This document shows positions 7,070-10,082 of a DNA stretch of 10,082 bases, piece after piece. The number at the start of each line of letters is the position of its first letter. Position 1 is the first letter of the stretch. Both the position numbers and the translations under genes were made by a program. The DNA comes from Bacteroidota bacterium (GTDB taxonomy: Bacteria > Bacteroidota > Ignavibacteria > Ignavibacteriales > Ignavibacteriaceae). The stretch is from contig JAUZPC010000073.1 of NCBI GenBank assembly GCA_030706105.1, positions 1 to 10,082 of the forward strand, given 5' to 3'. The notes beneath the pieces were generated by a model. That model saw nothing but the letters and a program-made list of their open reading frames with translations, did not search any database and was not told the origin of the DNA.

Positions 7070-9877
7070 ATGAAAAAAAATATTACTTTTCTTCTTTTTA
7101 TTATTATTGCTTTATCAGCAGGTGCTCAGGCCCAGACATATTCAATTAAGGGGCAGGTGATTGATAAGGAAAGCAACAAAGGGCTTCCAAAAGCAACAGT
7201 GCTTTTGATCAGATTACCCGATTCCTCAAAAACAGGTATTATTACAGATTTAAATGGTAATTTCCTTTTCCCGAAAGTAAGGCCGGCCTCTTATCTTATT
7301 GAAGTCAGATTTCTTGGATATGAGACCTCGACAACTCCTGTAACAATAACCAATAAGTCAATCGACCTAAAAAAAATATACCTTTCACCGGGAAGCGTAT
7401 CAACTGAAGAGGTTGATATTATTGCAAAGATACCACCTGTTGTAACAAAAAATGATACCTCTGAATTTAATGCTGATGCATTTAAAATAAACAAAGATGC
7501 AACCGGAGAAGATTTAGTAACCAAACTCCCCGGAGTAACAGTTCAGAACGGAACAATACAAGCACAGGGAGAAAACATAAAGAAAGTACTGGTTGACGGG
7601 AAACAATTTTTTGGAGATGATCCTAGTGCAGTACTTAAGAACCTGCCAGCCGATATTATTGAAAAGATACAAGTTTTTGATCAACAGAGCGACCAGGCAC
7701 AATTCACCGGCTTTGATGATGGTAATTCATCTAAGACATTAAATATTGTTACCAGAACCAGAATAAAGGACGGTACATTCGGTAAACTTACAGGAGGGTA
7801 CGGAAATGAAGATCTTTATAAAGCTTCCGGTAATATCAATATGTTTAATGAAGATAGAAGAATTTCTTTACTGGCACAATCCAATAATACAAATGAACAA
7901 AATTTTTCTCCTGAAGATTTGTTAGGCGTTATGTCTTCATCAGGTCAAAACAGATCTGGCAGAAGGCCGCAGGCAGGCGGTCCGGGAGGTCCCGGCAGTT
8001 CACCCGGTCGAGGCCCTGATGGCGGCGGGGCATCTAATTTTTTTGTCAGCTCAAGTAACGGTATAACCAAAACAAATGCACTCGGATTAAACTTTTCTGA
8101 CAAATGGGATAAAAGCATTGATTTTACAGGTAGTTACTTTTTTAACTATGGCGATAATAATTCTCTGTCAGATTTACACCGGAATTATTTTCTTGGGGAA
8201 ACAAATGGACAAAATTATGACCAGGTAACGTCTTCCAATTCAAAGAATACAAATCACAGATTGAATATGCGGATACAGTATCAGATTGACAGCAGTAGTA
8301 CTTTACTTATTCAGCCTAAGATATCACTTCAAAAGAATGATGGATATAGTAATATAAACGGAGAAACATTTACTGAATCGTTGGCCAAATTGAATTCAGT
8401 TGACAATCTTACATCTTCAAATTTAACAGGGATAAGCACTTCAACTGATATTCTATATATGCACAAATTCAGCACTACCGGCAGAACTATATCAATAGGG
8501 ATGACAGGGACTTACACAAAGAATTCCGGAGACAGCAAGTATTACGCTGAAAATAAGTATTATGGGACAACTACAACCTCCAACATATTAGATGAGAAAG
8601 CTAATTTAGATAAATACGGATTTTCAGGAAACCTTAACGTAGTATATACTGAGCCTTTGAGCAAGACATCTTTACTGCAATTTAATACAAAATATTATTA
8701 CTCCAAAGACGATAATGATCTTAATATATATGATAAACCAAATGGGTATAATGATTACAATTTTCTTGACACTGCCCTAAGCAATCAGAATCAGAAATAT
8801 TACTTTACCCGGAGTTACGGAACAGGTTACCTTTGGCAAAAAGATAAATCATCCGCCTTGTTTAGTCTAAATTACAATATTGCAAATCTAAAAAATGATA
8901 TTGTGTTTCCAAATACCACTAATATTCAGAAAACATTTTATTCATTCCTGCCATCATTTAGAGCCCGATTTGCAATTTCTAAAGACCAGAACCTGAGAAT
9001 AAATTATCAGGCAAGCAATAACGCCCCAAGTGTTGACCAGCTTCAAAATGTACTTGATAATACTAACTCAATTCAATTAAGCATTGGAAATCCATTGTTA
9101 AAACAGGATATCAGCCATAGCATTTCACTTCGATATTCTATAATGAACTTTAGTAATATGCAGTCCCTTTTTGTTATGATGAATGGAACTTTCAAAAATG
9201 ATTATATAGGAAATGATGTTTTTATTGCATCAAAGGATACGGTATTGTTAGATAATGTTTCGCTAAAAAGAGGCTCTCAGCTTTCCACATATAAAAATGT
9301 AAACGGATATGCAAGTCTGCGTTCTTTTATTGCCTACAGCATCCCCTTTTTAAGTATGAATACAAATTTTAATGTTGGATTAAATTACACCCGCACTCCC
9401 GGAGTAATTAACGATTTAACAAACTTTACCAAATCTCAATCATATAATGCAGGTATTACATTAAGCAGTAATATAAGTGAAAAAATTGATTTTACTGTTT
9501 CTCACTCAATAATTTTTAACAAAATAATTAATAACCTTCAAAGCAGCAGCAATAGCAACTACACTACTCAAAATTCTTTTTTAAGGCTATATTGGCAGGC
9601 TTGGTTAGGCATAGTAATACAAACTGATGTTAATTATCAACATAACAACGGACTCTCAAGCAGTTATAATACAAACTCAACTATAATGAATTGCAGCATA
9701 GGTAAGAAATTATTTGCCAATGACAGAGGAGAAATAAGATTTTCAGCATTAGACATTTTTGACCAAAAAACGAACATACAGAGGACTTCCACCGATTCTT
9801 ATTATCAGGACACAAGGTCAAATGTGTTGGGAAGATATTTCATTGTTTCATTTATATATAACTTAAGAAGTTTCTAA
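7070..9877 (+). CDS. Outer-membrane beta-barrel protein with carboxypeptidase-regulatory-like and TonB-plug-like domains
   Basis: This outer-membrane protein (935 aa) belongs to the TonB-receptor-like beta-barrel family common in Bacteroidota. Residues 1-22 are a signal peptide (KKN start, hydrophobic core, cleavage after AQAQ). Residues 23 to about 107 form a carboxypeptidase-regulatory-like beta sandwich (SIKGQVIDKESNKGLPKA, then TDLNGNF). A plug-like domain spans about 130-230, with ATGEDLVTKLPGV, VLVDGKQFFGDDP, LPADIIEKIQVFDQQSDQA and FTGFDDGNSSKTLNI in order. The barrel fills about 235-935 and ends in Phe (YNLRSF), as expected for Bam-dependent insertion. A Gly/Pro/Arg-rich linker at about 293-321 interrupts it as a probable surface loop, and its DNA is markedly GC-richer than its surroundings. 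The start is ATG 7070; four codons upstream a TTG is in frame but falls inside the promoter. No susD, transporter or regulator is beside it, so the ligand is unknown. It has its own promoter and a following terminator. Confidence 0.9.
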   Translation: MKKNITFLLFIIIALSAGAQAQTYSIKGQVIDKESNKGLPKATVLLIRLPDSSKTGIITDLNGNFLFPKVRPASYLIEVRFLGYETSTTPVTITNKSIDLKKIYLSPGSVSTEEVDIIAKIPPVVTKNDTSEFNADAFKINKDATGEDLVTKLPGVTVQNGTIQAQGENIKKVLVDGKQFFGDDPSAVLKNLPADIIEKIQVFDQQSDQAQFTGFDDGNSSKTLNIVTRTRIKDGTFGKLTGGYGNEDLYKASGNINMFNEDRRISLLAQSNNTNEQNFSPEDLLGVMSSSGQNRSGRRPQAGGPGGPGSSPGRGPDGGGASNFFVSSSNGITKTNALGLNFSDKWDKSIDFTGSYFFNYGDNNSLSDLHRNYFLGETNGQNYDQVTSSNSKNTNHRLNMRIQYQIDSSSTLLIQPKISLQKNDGYSNINGETFTESLAKLNSVDNLTSSNLTGISTSTDILYMHKFSTTGRTISIGMTGTYTKNSGDSKYYAENKYYGTTTTSNILDEKANLDKYGFSGNLNVVYTEPLSKTSLLQFNTKYYYSKDDNDLNIYDKPNGYNDYNFLDTALSNQNQKYYFTRSYGTGYLWQKDKSSALFSLNYNIANLKNDIVFPNTTNIQKTFYSFLPSFRARFAISKDQNLRINYQASNNAPSVDQLQNVLDNTNSIQLSIGNPLLKQDISHSISLRYSIMNFSNMQSLFVMMNGTFKNDYIGNDVFIASKDTVLLDNVSLKRGSQLSTYKNVNGYASLRSFIAYSIPFLSMNTNFNVGLNYTRTPGVINDLTNFTKSQSYNAGITLSSNISEKIDFTVSHSIIFNKIINNLQSSSNSNYTTQNSFLRLYWQAWLGIVIQTDVNYQHNNGLSSSYNTNSTIMNCSIGKKLFANDRGEIRFSALDIFDQKTNIQRTSTDSYYQDTRSNVLGRYFIVSFIYNLRSF

Positions 9878-9890
9878 ACCCTAACAAATA

Positions 9891-9927
9891 TATATCAGAG
9901 ATGTTCTTAATGAACACCTCTGATATA
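9891..9927. terminator. Bidirectional hairpin terminator
   Basis: Arms TATATCAGAG (9891-9900) and CTCTGATATA (9918-9927) pair over 10 bp. After one A/C mismatch a further 5 bp (TGTTC/GAACA) close a TTAAT loop. It lies 14 bases after the receptor stop codon and about 50 bases beyond the stop of the convergent T9SS-sorted gene. No clear U-tract follows on either strand, so it may act as a processed 3' end or a Rho-assisted stop. Confidence 0.7.
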
Positions 9928-9976
9928 ACTACAGCTAAAATAGAAGACTTGAAATAGCTTGTAAATCCATGGAATA

Positions 9977-10082
9977 TTACTTCATTAGTACTAATTTTTT
10001 AGTAAGTACTACACCTTCCGAAAATAACTGATAAAAGTAAACTCCGCTGCTCAAATTACCAGCTTGAAAATTTACATTATAA
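9977..10082 (-). CDS. C-terminal fragment of a T9SS-secreted protein (type A sorting domain), 5' part outside the window
   Basis: On the minus strand the frame is open from the right edge to a TAA at 9979-9977, giving 34 residues. They read as the end of a type IX secretion sorting domain: NLSSGVYFYQL, a short turn (FSEGVV), then LTKKLVLMK at the extreme C-terminus. The G-V-Y-F-Y strand followed by a lysine-rich last strand ending in K is the hallmark of type A sorting domains. The domain sends the protein through the outer membrane and is cleaved by PorU, so the missing part should be a secreted or surface-anchored protein starting with a signal peptide. Its activity cannot be known from here. 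It is convergent with the receptor gene, with a hairpin between them. Confidence 0.85.
   Translation of the reverse strand, partial: YNVNFQAGNLSSGVYFYQLFSEGVVLTKKLVLMK

Noticed and set aside
1..10082. CRISPR array, insertion sequence, tRNA or rRNA gene, defence system
   Set aside because: No regularly spaced repeats, transposase motifs, terminal inverted repeats with target duplications, cloverleaf sequences or defence-protein domains were seen on either strand.

Overview
The window looks like an ordinary chromosomal stretch from an AT-rich, free-living member of the Bacteroidota/Ignavibacteriota group. Evidence for this is two TonB-receptor-type outer-membrane proteins, one with an N-terminal carboxypeptidase-regulatory-like domain, a type IX secretion (T9SS) C-terminal sorting domain on the right edge, a promoter of the TTG-N(17-23)-TAnnTTTG kind found in this group, and weak or absent Shine-Dalgarno sequences before several genes. 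The exact genus cannot be read from the sequence; Ignavibacteria-like is my best guess.

Layout, left to right: (1) The 3' part of a TonB-dependent receptor gene (+ strand, 5' end outside the window) runs to 1981. (2) A perfect 14-bp hairpin at 2064-2096 separates it from a convergent minus-strand block. (3) Read in its own direction, the block is an aldehyde dehydrogenase of the succinate-semialdehyde (YneI/Sad-like) type (6291-4927), an MgtC/DUF4010 integral membrane protein (4895-3501) and a secreted GH13 alpha-amylase-family enzyme (3459-2113, TTG start). Gaps of 31 and 41 nt suggest a single transcript. (4) A short divergent intergenic region with a degenerate heptamer repeat and a candidate promoter leads to a RimJ/RimL-type GNAT acetyltransferase (6417-6968, +). 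(5) A second, full-length outer-membrane beta-barrel receptor (7070-9877, +) follows, with a well-formed promoter that places its transcript start almost at the ATG. (6) A second hairpin (9891-9927) separates it from the last 34 codons of a minus-strand gene ending in a T9SS sorting domain (9977 to the right edge).

How the genes fit together: both receptors belong to the outer-membrane uptake or surface machinery. The amylase-like enzyme has a signal peptide and would act in the periplasm or outside, and the partial gene at the right edge encodes a T9SS-exported surface protein. No SusD-like partner, sugar transporter or regulator is present, so the amylase and the receptors cannot be tied into a polysaccharide-utilisation locus. 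The dehydrogenase, membrane protein and amylase probably share a transcript, but no common pathway is evident. I found no mobile element, CRISPR array, tRNA or rRNA, and no convincing undescribed system. The items most worth a second look are the corrected gene starts, the unannotated T9SS fragment, the duplicated N-terminal segment of the MgtC/DUF4010 protein with its overlapping DNA hairpin, and the heptamer repeat. No gene-free stretch exceeds 300 bases.
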